A stretch of DNA of 64,000 nt from Saccharicrinis fermentans DSM 9555 = JCM 21142 (lineage in GTDB: Bacteria > Bacteroidota > Bacteroidia > Bacteroidales > Marinilabiliaceae), in assembly GCF_000517085.1 (NCBI RefSeq), contig NZ_KI912107.1, positions 3,221,980-3,285,979 of the forward strand. The letters run 5' to 3'. A model generated the notes under the pieces. The model saw nothing but the letters and a program-made list of their open reading frames with translations, was not told the origin of the DNA and did not search any database. A program made the position numbers and the translations under genes. This document shows positions 37,864 to 47,023 of the stretch, in pieces. Position 1 is the stretch's first letter. Every line of letters begins with the position of its first letter.

Positions 37864-37972
37864 GTCTAGCGTTGGCAAAAAAATAGCTCTTTTGTTTTTT
37901 TCAACGTTGGATTGTGTATTGGCAAAAAAAACAAATGTGCTATTTGTGCGTTGGCTTTCCTTTCATTTCTAT
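37864..37972. repeat. GTTGGC-type palindrome, copy 2 (upstream of the RT pair)
   Basis: GCGTTGGCAAAAAAA with GCTCTTTTGTTTTTTTC is mirrored by GGCAAAAAAAACAAATGTGC, ending GTGCGTTGGC. It lies in the 5' leader region of the RT operon, so it might carry its promoter or be an RNA structure. Confidence 0.6.
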
Positions 37973-38007
37973 AGTTAAACTTCCACTCAGTCGTTTTTTT
38001 AGCTTGT

Positions 38008-38144
38008 GCCTAACGGATGGCGGTATAAAATCGTTGCGCATTTTGTAACACAAACTTATCAGCCTGCTAAGCCGTTGATTAAATGTTATATTCGTTCAAA
38101 TATAGCACTATCCGCGCAATGTTTTATGACCGCGTGTTAGGGGC
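38008..38144. repeat. attC-like palindrome B (after the helicase cassette)
   Basis: The left arm GGCGGTATAAAATCGTTGCGC pairs with GCGCAATGTTTTATGACCGCG (with small bulges). It starts with GCCTAAC, a perfect RYYYAAC core, and ends with GTTAGGGGC. GTTAGGGGC (38136-38144) is complementary to GCCCCTAAC at 41183-41191, the far end of the helicase/nuclease cassette. Confidence 0.78.
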
Positions 38145-38161
38145 TGGTGTTTGTTTAACCA

Positions 38162-40465
38162 TTAATTCAAAAATCTTTCTATCGATATTTTATCTTCATC
38201 AGAGACTTGTAAAATTGATTCTTTAAATTGAATTCCCTCCGAGTTTATTGTATCAATATGCCTATCTAATATTTCAATATCTTCAAATGATAATCCATAT
38301 CGCAACATCCATATATGACGTTCATTATCCGTACCGTACTTAATATATTTTGCAAGTTTTAGAGCCTGTTCATCATTTTTTCTTTCATAATATTTATAGA
38401 ATGCTGCATAGAAAACATCGCTTAACTTGAAACCTATAAGTTTATCAATATAATCATATGTATCATACATAATTAAATCATAATCGACATCCTTTGCTTT
38501 AACCCCATTTAAAGCACTATATACATTTATGTTTTTATCTGGTAAATCTTTATATTCCGTGTAAAATGAAGCTTCAAGAATATCAGTACTTCTACCAAAA
38601 CGTTCTAATTGCTCTCTTTCGTGAGATTTACTAGCATATGAATATCTGTACCAACAAATGTTTTTAAAAGTTTTACCATATATTCTCCAAAGAATAATCT
38701 TAATAGCAGTATTAAAAACATTTTGTTCTCCTCTTTCAAGATACCTGCCTAGATAAACAGAATATAACTCTTGAAAATAAGTATAGAGTTGTAATCTATT
38801 TCGAGAATCACTACTTATAACATTCAATGGAATTAAATATCCATCAGTAAAAACAGAGTCTAAAATGCTTTTAATTATATCATCGATTTGACTGTCTGTT
38901 AATTTCTCAATATCATTATTAGTTAAATTAAATTCATCGGAATAGGTGTCATTTAATATCGCTTTCTTAAATTCATTGTAATCGTCATCATGTTCATCGT
39001 CTTTTTCCAATGCAGAAACAAAATCAAGTTCTTCATCCTGATTCATAATCTTTCTGAAATTTGACATCTTAGCTTGAGAACCGACAATAACATAACCGAA
39101 ATCAAATTTAGAATCCAAACTTGACCTTCCTGCTCTGCCAATAAGATTTTTAACCGATAAAGGCTTACTGTTTTCTAATCTATCAAGAAATACAACATCA
39201 AAAGGCATATTTATTCCTTGTTCTAACGTTGATGTCGCAAAGCATAATCGACACAATCCTTCCTTTGTAAATTGCTCAATAATAATTCTAGTCTGTAATG
39301 GAAGTGAACCGTGATGAATTACTATACCTTTTTTTAATAAAGCTATCATTTGCGAATAATGATTTTTATTTGCAACTGTATCCCCACCCGTATATTGCTT
39401 GAGTAATTCAATGTATTTTTCTATTCGTTCATTTTCAATTTCATTGCAGAGGTCTATATATTTGCTAAACTGATTTAAGAAACCTTTGTTATAAATTTTT
39501 GACTTTGAAACATAAAATAAAACAGACCCTTTATTGCGAATAACATCTTCTATAGGGTCAAATTCGCATTTGAGTTTCCTTTGCCCCATAATATTCTTAT
39601 CAATTCCAAAATGATAAAAATTCCATTCATCGTCAGAACATAAGAAAAGTTGTCCAACATTCTTCTGAGTATACTGAATAGCAAAGGAATGCTCCGGATT
39701 AAAATGATTCTTAACAATTTGAGATTCTGGATTTCTAACAAAAGGATGTGCAAATATAAATTTTGCTTCAGGATATGCTTTATAACTTCGTCTTACAATA
39801 CTGTCAAAGTACAATCCTCTTTTTGAATTTTCATTACTTAATTGAGCTTCATCAAATAAGAAAAGGTCTACAGAAAATTCTTCTTTGTGTTTAAACAATT
39901 CTCGACACCTTTCTGGAGTAACAATAAAAACATTTCGCCGTGCAATTTTTGTGTTTATTTTATCTATGAAAGTTAGAATATTTACAGTCTTATCTGTAAT
40001 CAATTCGCTTAATTTCAGGTAGTATTCGTTTATTAGCGCACGTGAAGGAACAACAACTACAACGTCATTTGTGGTTTCCAATATTCTATTTATGAAGACG
40101 TACGATTTCCCAGTACTAGTTGGTGCTGAAAAACTAAAACAATTATTGTTGTCAATTCCTTGAACAATATTTGCTTGAACAGGAGTGTACTCTTTTTGAT
40201 AAGTGTCTTCTAAATGTTTTCTGTATTGCCCAAAAACTATTTCTTTTAGAGTTTTTCGCTCTGTCTCCTTGTAAAAAACTCCCATGTAGTTTAAAACAGA
40301 GTTTTTATAAGAATCGAATTTTTCAGGTTGATATAATTTCAAATAGGATAGAATTTCCATATCTGTTACTGAGACAGGCCCAATTTTAAAAAGCCTATCC
40401 AAGACATAACCGAAGATTGAGTCAATATCTTCGCCTGAAATTATTTTCTTAATTATATCATTCAT
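38162..40465 (-). CDS. DEAD/DEAH-type helicase, Hachiman HamB-like
   Basis: A 767-aa superfamily 2 helicase: Walker A in SAPTSTGKSYVFI (about 115), VVVPSRALINEY (motif Ia), DEAQ box in FLFDEAQLSNE, and motif VI LIGRAGRSSLDSKF. The C-terminal 250 residues are unassigned. Its start overlaps the upstream putative nuclease gene by 4 bp. Small PD-(D/E)XK-type nuclease followed by an SF2 helicase is the Hachiman (HamA-HamB) or AbpAB defence layout; sizes fit. The stop is 17 bp from the cassette core. Other nuclease-helicase defence pairs cannot be excluded. Confidence 0.68.
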   Translation of the reverse strand: MNDIIKKIISGEDIDSIFGYVLDRLFKIGPVSVTDMEILSYLKLYQPEKFDSYKNSVLNYMGVFYKETERKTLKEIVFGQYRKHLEDTYQKEYTPVQANIVQGIDNNNCFSFSAPTSTGKSYVFINRILETTNDVVVVVPSRALINEYYLKLSELITDKTVNILTFIDKINTKIARRNVFIVTPERCRELFKHKEEFSVDLFLFDEAQLSNENSKRGLYFDSIVRRSYKAYPEAKFIFAHPFVRNPESQIVKNHFNPEHSFAIQYTQKNVGQLFLCSDDEWNFYHFGIDKNIMGQRKLKCEFDPIEDVIRNKGSVLFYVSKSKIYNKGFLNQFSKYIDLCNEIENERIEKYIELLKQYTGGDTVANKNHYSQMIALLKKGIVIHHGSLPLQTRIIIEQFTKEGLCRLCFATSTLEQGINMPFDVVFLDRLENSKPLSVKNLIGRAGRSSLDSKFDFGYVIVGSQAKMSNFRKIMNQDEELDFVSALEKDDEHDDDYNEFKKAILNDTYSDEFNLTNNDIEKLTDSQIDDIIKSILDSVFTDGYLIPLNVISSDSRNRLQLYTYFQELYSVYLGRYLERGEQNVFNTAIKIILWRIYGKTFKNICWYRYSYASKSHEREQLERFGRSTDILEASFYTEYKDLPDKNINVYSALNGVKAKDVDYDLIMYDTYDYIDKLIGFKLSDVFYAAFYKYYERKNDEQALKLAKYIKYGTDNERHIWMLRYGLSFEDIEILDRHIDTINSEGIQFKESILQVSDEDKISIERFLN

Positions 40466-41145
40466 ATATTAACAGCAACACATATTAATTCATTAAAATT
40501 TTTAAGTTTACTATAATCAGCATTTGCTTTAATATTGTTTATCAGTCTCTCTGTTGTTGTCGATTTAGATGCAAATGCAGCGATAAATCCTTTGTTATTT
40601 TCGATAACATTCCTTAATGACGCTTCACCGCAAAACTTATCAATATCTTGTAAATCTGCGATGTCTCTTTTCTCTCTTTCAAATCTAACAATTTGTTCAA
40701 ACGCACTCCCATAAGCATTTCTATCAGCAAGATACTTTGCCTCACCAAAAAGAAGAATTTCGGTTAAATTCTCGGTATAAAAATCAAAACCTGGATTACC
40801 GCTCTTTTGCTCTTTTATTAATTCCCCTAATGGAATATTTGAATAATTCAATTCGCTAATGATTGATTTTCTAGCCAATTCTGATATTAGATATTCTCCT
40901 GAATTACTTGTTATTTCATCATCAGTAGATTTAATTATATTATCGCTAATATACTTTACGGTTGCATCAGCTCGTACTTGAAAACTCTGTCGTATATATT
41001 TTTTATCAAAATCGTTTATCCAACTCAGATTTGAAAGAGAAACAAAAACATCCTTTAAGGTCAATTCTATGTTAGTAGGATTAATCCTAATGAAGGTGAT
41101 ATTATCTTCAATCTGTATTTTATCTATAATTGTATATCCATTCAT
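40462..41145 (-). CDS. Putative nuclease, Hachiman HamA-like (DUF1837 type)
   Basis: A 227-aa protein with a plausible PD-(D/E)XK site: GEYLISELARK (Glu), NPGFDFYTEN (Asp) and LLFGEAKYLADRNAYGSAFEQI (E-x-K). HamA proteins carry such a nuclease-like domain and act with HamB, which senses invading DNA. It is the first gene of the pair, starting 38 bp inside the cassette, so the leader is very short. The family call rests on the motif and the neighbour, not on alignment. Confidence 0.6.
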   Translation of the reverse strand: MNGYTIIDKIQIEDNITFIRINPTNIELTLKDVFVSLSNLSWINDFDKKYIRQSFQVRADATVKYISDNIIKSTDDEITSNSGEYLISELARKSIISELNYSNIPLGELIKEQKSGNPGFDFYTENLTEILLFGEAKYLADRNAYGSAFEQIVRFEREKRDIADLQDIDKFCGEASLRNVIENNKGFIAAFASKSTTTERLINNIKANADYSKLKNFNELICVAVNI

Positions 41146-41182
41146 ATGGTTAATTCATAGTTTGTAGGATGTTCGTACACTT

Positions 41183-41191
41183 GCCCCTAAC
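41183..41191. other. Cassette core GCCCCTAAC (right end of the helicase cassette)
   Basis: The exact complement of GTTAGGGGC at 38136-38144. The sequence immediately following (GTATGTGTAAATGC) is not a palindrome arm seen elsewhere but the start of a duplicated mobile module (also at 54485). Confidence 0.7.
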
Positions 41192-41790
41192 GTATGTGTA
41201 AATGCATATTGTGTTTATATCTATTATGTCGATATTTGTTTAATTATCAGTTATTGAGTTGTTTACATTCTGTAATTTGGTCTAAAGGGCTTTTTATATT
41301 TGCAAGAGATCGTTTGCTTACATGTGTGTAAATTTCTGTTGTGGTACTCGATACATGACCTAAAAACGTTTGAATGTATCTAAGGTCGACACCATGTTCT
41401 AATAAATGAGTTGCAAATGAGTGGCGTAGCATATGTGGAGTCACTTTTTTGTTTATTCCTATTTTTACAACATCCATCTTCCGGTGTTGTGCTAAAGAGA
41501 GGATTATTTTGGGCTTTACAGGCATCAAATCATGTTTACATATATACAAATATATAAAATCTATTTATATCCAAGTGTTTGTAAATTCTATTTTTGTGGG
41601 GTGATGAAGTTAATCTCTGTCGTCAATTTGGAAAAAATGGTCTATACCCACCCAGTGAAAACGGCCATACCCGTTCACTTTTTAAATCAGCTATGAATTT
41701 ACAAAAAATTATTCATTCTGTTGTTTACGCCTTGTTTCTCCCTTAAGATCAAAGCGGTATGCGGTATGTACGATTCTACCCATAATGGCA
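41187..41790. repeat. About 600-bp duplicated module, copy A
   Basis: Nearly identical to 54483-55084, including a tyrosine-recombinase C-terminus, a noncoding stretch and the beginning of an IstB fragment. Both copies begin immediately at AACG of a cassette core. Confidence 0.85.
41247..41549 (-). pseudogene. Tyrosine recombinase C-terminal fragment (copy A)
   Basis: About 100 codons ending with the catalytic-domain signature: [40 protein letters not shown], i.e. the R..H...H/Y part of XerC/D-like recombinases. The N-terminal two thirds and the first catalytic Arg are absent, so it is inactive. Its twin is at 54540-54821. Confidence 0.8.
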
Positions 41791-41963
41791 TCGGCAGCCG
41801 CAGTGTTCGACAACATTACATCATACCAGTCTGCAACCTTTAACTGGCGCATGATAATAGTGGACTTTCTTGCGTGTCGGTCTTCAATAAGCTCCATAAA
41901 TTCCAGTAACTGTTGGCCATCCATTTTTCTTACAGCAAAATCATCAATGATGAGCAGATCCAT
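41709..41963 (-). pseudogene. IS21-family IstB-like ATPase, C-terminal fragment
   Basis: Eighty-four codons: MDLLIIDDFAVRKMDGQQLL (Walker B and sensor region), STIIMRQLKVADWYDVM, then AAADAIMGRIVHTAYRF. This is the end of IstB, the transposition helper ATPase of IS21 elements; the N-terminal Walker A part is missing. Confidence 0.8.
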
Positions 41964-42552
41964 TGGCTCATTCGTTTAGGTTTTCCTGCCATAATCGGCA
42001 TCAGTTAGTAGTTATGACTCCAAAAGTAGAACATAGAAGTTCTCAGTTATAAAATTCTATATTTAAGATTTTTCTATTAATAGTTATCTTTCATTTGAAT
42101 ATTAAACTATCAATAAAACGACCGCAGGGCAGGCCAGAACAATAGCCCCGGGGCCGGCGTTGGCGAGAGAGCTTCAAGGGCGCACTCGAGGTGGTAGTGT
42201 GGCTGGCCTAGCGCGAAAGAAGAGTGTGCAGGATGGAATTGGAGCTCGGTGCGGGTTGATAGCGATCTATTGTTCTAGACTTTTTTGGTCCTTTTTGTGG
42301 CAATGACAAAAAGGACATGACGATAATTTTCAATCAATGAGTGATTCTCATTTGAAAGCTCAACTATCAGGTTAACGAGCGCAGGGTTGGCCAGAACAAT
42401 AGCCGTGGTCGGCGGCGAGAGCTGTAACCCGGAAAATGCATTAGAAAATCTATTACGCCTTTAAATGGCTTCAAAAGAAGTCACTACGTTACTTTTCTTC
42501 AACTCACCATAGTAGTTGCTATGCCTCGTCTCAGAAAAGCCTTCTTTTTTGT
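41964..42552. other. Gene-free scar with GC-rich structured segments
   Basis: From 42115 to 42285 and again 42365-42430, composition jumps to much higher GC than the surroundings. AGAACAATAG (42136-42145) and CTATTGTTCT (42267-42276) are perfect inverted repeats enclosing a GC-rich segment, and GGCCAGAACAATAGCC recurs in the second block. A small hairpin of the type GTCCTTTTTGTGGCAATGAC follows. No protein can be assigned; it may be an IS end or a structured RNA remnant. Confidence 0.45.
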
Positions 42553-42765
42553 AGTAACCATGATGCCACAGAAAATGCAGCAATTATGGACTCACTACTG
42601 GGATGCTGCAAAGCCAGTGATGTAAATCCTCGCAGATGGCTTACGGATGTATTTTCTAAGATGGCGTTATACAACAGTAGTTATGATTTAGACTTGGCTG
42701 ATCTTTTACCGCACAATTGGAAAAAGTCTAATAGTTGTCAGAATATTCCAAAAAACACCCACTAA
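42553..42765 (+). pseudogene. IS66 family transposase C-terminal remnant
   Basis: The open frame reads NHDATENAAIMDSLLGCCKA then NPRRWLTDVFSK and LADLLPHNWKK, the end of IS66 TnpC proteins. The upstream part is missing. The last 150 bp recur at 55299-55448 together with their downstream sequence. Confidence 0.75.
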
Positions 42766-42962
42766 TTTCGATTAATTCCAAAAGATTCCAGTAAAACTTA
42801 GAGAATTCCAACGCTCCAATCGACATCCCGATTGGAGCGTTTTTTTACTTTTGCAATATGTAGCAGACCGCATATTTACTTTATAAGGTATTTTCAATCT
42901 ACTGACTTTATATTTATATCTTATGATAATTTCTATTTACGGTAGTTTTTTTGCATGTTGCC

Positions 42963-44938
42963 GTAGAGTAGAGCCTGATAGCTTACTCCCATTATTACTT
43001 CTAAAAGTAGCAATAATAAGTAAACTATCAGCGCCCCCTTCATCAAACCGTACGTGAAGTTTTCCCTCATACGGCTTACCGATAGAGTTCTTCATTGAGC
43101 TTTCGCAAGGGTTTTCAAGCGTGCATACTTTTCCAAGTCTAACAGCCTTTTGCTTTGTACAAAAGTACTGTATGGTCGCTGGCGAAGCGACTTGTGCGCT
43201 TTACGTCCTTTGCTTTTGAGCCATTTAAATAGTTTATAATCCAAGTGTTTGATGATAACCTTTATGGTTTCCCAAATGTGCGTTACCTTATTTATAGAGA
43301 AATAATTAAGCCAACCTATTAATAATGAGTTGAGCTTGTAAAGCAAAGGTTCAATCTTCCAATGCCTACGTTTTGCTAAAAGCTCACGAATGTTGGCAAA
43401 GAGTTTACTCCTTGATTTCATACTCGGGCGGACGTTGGTATAGTTCTTCCTGTTCCAAGCGAATTTGGAGCGGATTACCCTGAACTCAAACCCCAAAAAG
43501 AATAGGCTTTTCTTATGCACATGCAAAATAGTTGTCTTTTCCTTATTGATGGTAAGCCCCATCCGTGTCATTAATGAATCGATATGTGCTAATATTTCTC
43601 TGCTGTAATAGTAAGTTCCCATAAGCACAAAGTCATCGGCATAACGCACAATTCGTATGTTTGCTTTGGAGAATTTACTCTTTGAATTATTGACTATTCG
43701 GTCAAAAGCATGTAGGTAAATATTCGATAACAATGGACTAATAACCCCTCCTTGCGGCGTACCTGCTGTACTCGACAACAACTTTCCGTTCTTTAATTGT
43801 TTTGGGGCTGTTAACCACTGTTCGATAATATCCAGAATTCCTTTGTCACTGATGCGTTCTTTAAGCAGTACAAACAGTTTATCGTGAGGAATGGTATCGA
43901 AGTATTTCGATAAATCTGCATCATAGATGAAATGATGTCCATCGTAGATATTCTGTTTGATTTGCTTGATTGCATCCTGTGCCCCCCCGTTTGGGTCTAA
44001 ATCCATATGAAGTAGTAATAAAGTCGGCTTCCCAAAGTGGCTCAATCAGCATCTTAACAGCCATTTGTGCTACTCTGTCTTTTATGGTGGGAATACCCAA
44101 CATGCGAAACTCACCTTTCTTCTCCTTCGGGATTTCTACCTGACGAACAGCCTGACTTCGGTAGGTATTGGTACGAAGTTCTGTTTGCAACTCCTTGAGG
44201 AATTTGGATACACCATATTTCTCAATATCTGCAAACGACATCTTATCAACTCCTGTGCCTTTGGAATAATTCTGTTTTACTCTACGATAGGATTCCTCTA
44301 TCACATAGTCTAAGCTCATCTTGTCGCTTAAACTATAAGCTTTAAATTCCTTGTCTTGCTTGGCTCTAATGTATAGCTTCCTTTGGAATTCACGAACTCT
44401 TTCATCGGTCAGAAATGACGATGGACTTACTAATAGACTTGCGTCAATATAGGTCGTTCTGTTTTCCATATAAGCTTCTCTAAAGTAGAGCCCCTTCCCT
44501 ATGCAGCGTTTTGTTGTCGCTACAGTCTGTGGTACTATGGGCTCCTCCGACTTCTCTTGTTTCCTTGCTGAATTTCGCTATGCTTATATCAGCCTGTTTA
44601 AGATTGCCAAACTTTAAAACAAGAGACCTCCCACGTTCCGTAATAATCCATCTATAACCACGCCATCCCTATGACTCCGGTAGACCGTTGTATTTCAAAT
44701 TGCTGTTAATTCATACAACGTAACAGGGTTCGAAGACCGTCAAAACTCTCCCCATCTACTGATACACTTCTCGAAGCTACCACGGGTTCACGCTTGCGCA
44801 TTACGGCTTGGTCATTTGAACATACCGAGCTTCAGCGAAGACCCTCACGGGCTTAACTGTCGGCAGCTCTTCTAAATGAACAGCAAATTATTTAGGTAGG
44901 ATTTACACCTACTGGATTACCACAGCTTCGTGGCACAC
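42963..44938 (-). mobile_element. Group II intron, family 1, copy 2 (1976 bp)
   Basis: It has the same ends as the 31776-33750 copy (5' GTGTGCC, 3' CTACTCTAC). On the minus strand the flanks are CGTACGTTG before and GGCAACATGC after, so it interrupts GTTGGGC, a perfect GTTRRRY core, after GTTG. It is 1 bp longer than copy 1 because of an extra C in the RT gene. Confidence 0.92.
43092..44469 (-). pseudogene. ltrA: Group II intron RT/maturase with +1 frameshift
   Basis: Almost identical to the copy-1 gene, without its amber codon. A run of seven C at 43982-43988, where copies 1 and 3 have six, shifts the frame inside SYGFRPKRGAQD and truncates the protein at about 182 aa. The downstream 300 codons, with YADD and the maturase domain, remain open in another frame. 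Confidence 0.9.
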
Positions 44939-45068
44939 CAACGTACGGTGTAAGAATAGTAGCCGACTGCGGGCTTCAAACTTTTCAAGCTACAGAAAGG
45001 CCAAAGCGGGTTACAACCCTTGAATTTACTACTGAACCGGCTATTATTTTTGTACATTGTTATAAGGC
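44939..45068. repeat. attC-like palindrome G (after the PIN-domain cassette)
   Basis: CAACGTACGGTGTAAGAATA with TAGCCGA at the left pairs with CCGGCTATTATTTTTGTACATTG at the right. It ends in GTTATAAGGC (45059-45068). The adjoining gene stop is at 45070, 2 bp away. Confidence 0.75.
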
Positions 45069-45069
45069 G

Positions 45070-46986
45070 TTATTCCTTAGCCATTTTATAAATATTTATC
45101 ATCAAACTAATGAAACCCCATAAGCCACCCAAACCTGTTATTCCTGCGAGGATTATCTTAATTTTACTCCATGCCTCAATCGAAATTAAGACCAAGACTA
45201 AAAGTATAAGAGAGATGAACAAAATAAAAATTGCCCTTTTAAATTTCGACAATCTTGCTTTCTGTTGGGTTAATTCTCCTTTTTGATTAGCTATATCCTC
45301 TTTTAATTTTTCAATTTCAGATTTGTTTGAAGAATCATTTAATTGTAATTGATGTTCTATTTCTGCTAATCTATTTTTTGCTATATCTTTTTCCTCTTTT
45401 TCCTTTTTCAAGTCGTTTATAGTTGCTTGCTTTTGCTGACCTTCTTTTTTCTTGCGTTCCCTTTCTTTCGCAATTGTTTGATGAACTTTCTCATTAAACC
45501 GTTCCTTATCGACTTCGGATAATTCTACTAGTTTCTGAATTCGTTTAGCTGATTGATGTGCAATGGAAGAAAGTAATACTTCATATTCGCCATCTTCAAT
45601 ACTTGTTTTTTCAGATACCGCTGCATGGAAATCATTAATAAGCTCTTTACTAGCAATCTCTTCATGAAAAGTTTGCAACATCAATTCAGTTAATCCTATT
45701 TTTTTAATTGTTTTATCAAGAGTGCGATTGCCTTTTAGCCAGAGTAAGCTAGTTAATGTATCAGGAAGAATTACTTCACTTGTTACACCTGCAGGATTTT
45801 TTGAAATATTAAATTGATAAAGGGTTTTGTTTGCCGAAACAAACCAATATTTTGCTTTTTGATAACTTCGAATTAAATTGTCTCTTTTATCGCGAATATG
45901 AAGATATGCAAGTACGTCATGTTCGGCATTAGCTGTGTTTTTCCTAGTGCCTTGAAGTTCTTTAATATCCTTTGACTTTTTATACTTTTCTATATTAAGT
46001 TTGGAAATGGTTTCCAATTCTAATCCAAGATTTTTAGAAATATTTTCTTCAATGTTATTATTGAAATTAATTAACCAACTTTTATTTTTCCCAAGTCTTA
46101 TACATGCTTCATTGACTGTTGAAGTCGGAGTGTTTTTGTTATAGTTTTCAATCGAAACCTCTAGGATATGAGAAAGTTCAGATAATGTGATTCCTAAATA
46201 TTTTGGTTTCCCTTGAAGTTTAATAATTAGGTCAATTAATTCTTTTGCAGGTTGTGTGTCTGATTCATTCTGCAAGTCTAGTCCTCGCAAAATAATCTGT
46301 GTATCAATAAAATATTCCTCCCCAGAAAGGAACTTAGCATTTACGTCAATTCCTGATTCAAGAAACCCCGCTATAACTGAACCGAAATAAATTTTCTCGG
46401 CCAATTCATATAAAAACCTATTATTGATTTCAATATGCTCTATAAACTGAATATGTAATAAATATGACTTATCAATATCATTCCCATTAATATCTTGACC
46501 TGCAAAAAAATGAGATAGCTTATTCTTGTTCTTGTCGATAAAATCTGCAAATTCAGGAATTTCAGAATCCAAGATTCCTTCATCAGAACAATCACAATAA
46601 TACGATGCAAAAGCCTTCTGCAATAGTTTAGAATCTGTCGATAATTGGGAATATATCTTTTCATATCGATTGAAAACAAAAAGTTTCATTTTAAAATTCT
46701 TCCCATTTTCATAAATCTCAATTGCAGTTTCTTGCTTTTCCTTTCGAGAAAAACTATTCGCTGAAGCTTTAATTAATTGTCTAACAATAGTAATGGGGAC
46801 ATTAAAACCATACATTTCAAGTATTTGTTCCTGGATATCGCTATCTGCTCCAAATTCCTTTCCTTTCTCAGAGTATTTACTTAATGCCCTTTTACAAATA
46901 GGGATATATACATTACCATAAAGGTCTTTCCCATTTTCCGTTAAGGTTGCTAAGAAATTGTATGATGTTAATTTATTTTCACTCAT
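45070..46986 (-). CDS. PIN-like, coiled-coil membrane protein (putative defence effector)
   Basis: A 638-aa protein I do not recognise as a named family. Residues about 215-410 have PIN-nuclease-like spacing: EEYFIDTQIILRGL (Asp), YLGITLSELSHILE (Glu), NAEHDVLAYLHI (His-Asp) and YWFVSANKTLYQFN. The C-terminus has a long Lys/Glu coiled coil (about 490-585) and two hydrophobic spans (about 592-611 and 614-634), so the protein is predicted to be anchored in the inner membrane with a cytoplasmic nuclease-like domain. It is a single-gene cassette, start 32 bp and stop 2 bp from its cores. Anti-phage function is inferred from the neighbours only. Confidence 0.55.
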   Translation of the reverse strand: MSENKLTSYNFLATLTENGKDLYGNVYIPICKRALSKYSEKGKEFGADSDIQEQILEMYGFNVPITIVRQLIKASANSFSRKEKQETAIEIYENGKNFKMKLFVFNRYEKIYSQLSTDSKLLQKAFASYYCDCSDEGILDSEIPEFADFIDKNKNKLSHFFAGQDINGNDIDKSYLLHIQFIEHIEINNRFLYELAEKIYFGSVIAGFLESGIDVNAKFLSGEEYFIDTQIILRGLDLQNESDTQPAKELIDLIIKLQGKPKYLGITLSELSHILEVSIENYNKNTPTSTVNEACIRLGKNKSWLINFNNNIEENISKNLGLELETISKLNIEKYKKSKDIKELQGTRKNTANAEHDVLAYLHIRDKRDNLIRSYQKAKYWFVSANKTLYQFNISKNPAGVTSEVILPDTLTSLLWLKGNRTLDKTIKKIGLTELMLQTFHEEIASKELINDFHAAVSEKTSIEDGEYEVLLSSIAHQSAKRIQKLVELSEVDKERFNEKVHQTIAKERERKKKEGQQKQATINDLKKEKEEKDIAKNRLAEIEHQLQLNDSSNKSEIEKLKEDIANQKGELTQQKARLSKFKRAIFILFISLILLVLVLISIEAWSKIKIILAGITGLGGLWGFISLMINIYKMAKE

Positions 46987-47023
46987 AATATCTCAATTTG
47001 TTGCGGTTTTTTTTAATGCCTTA

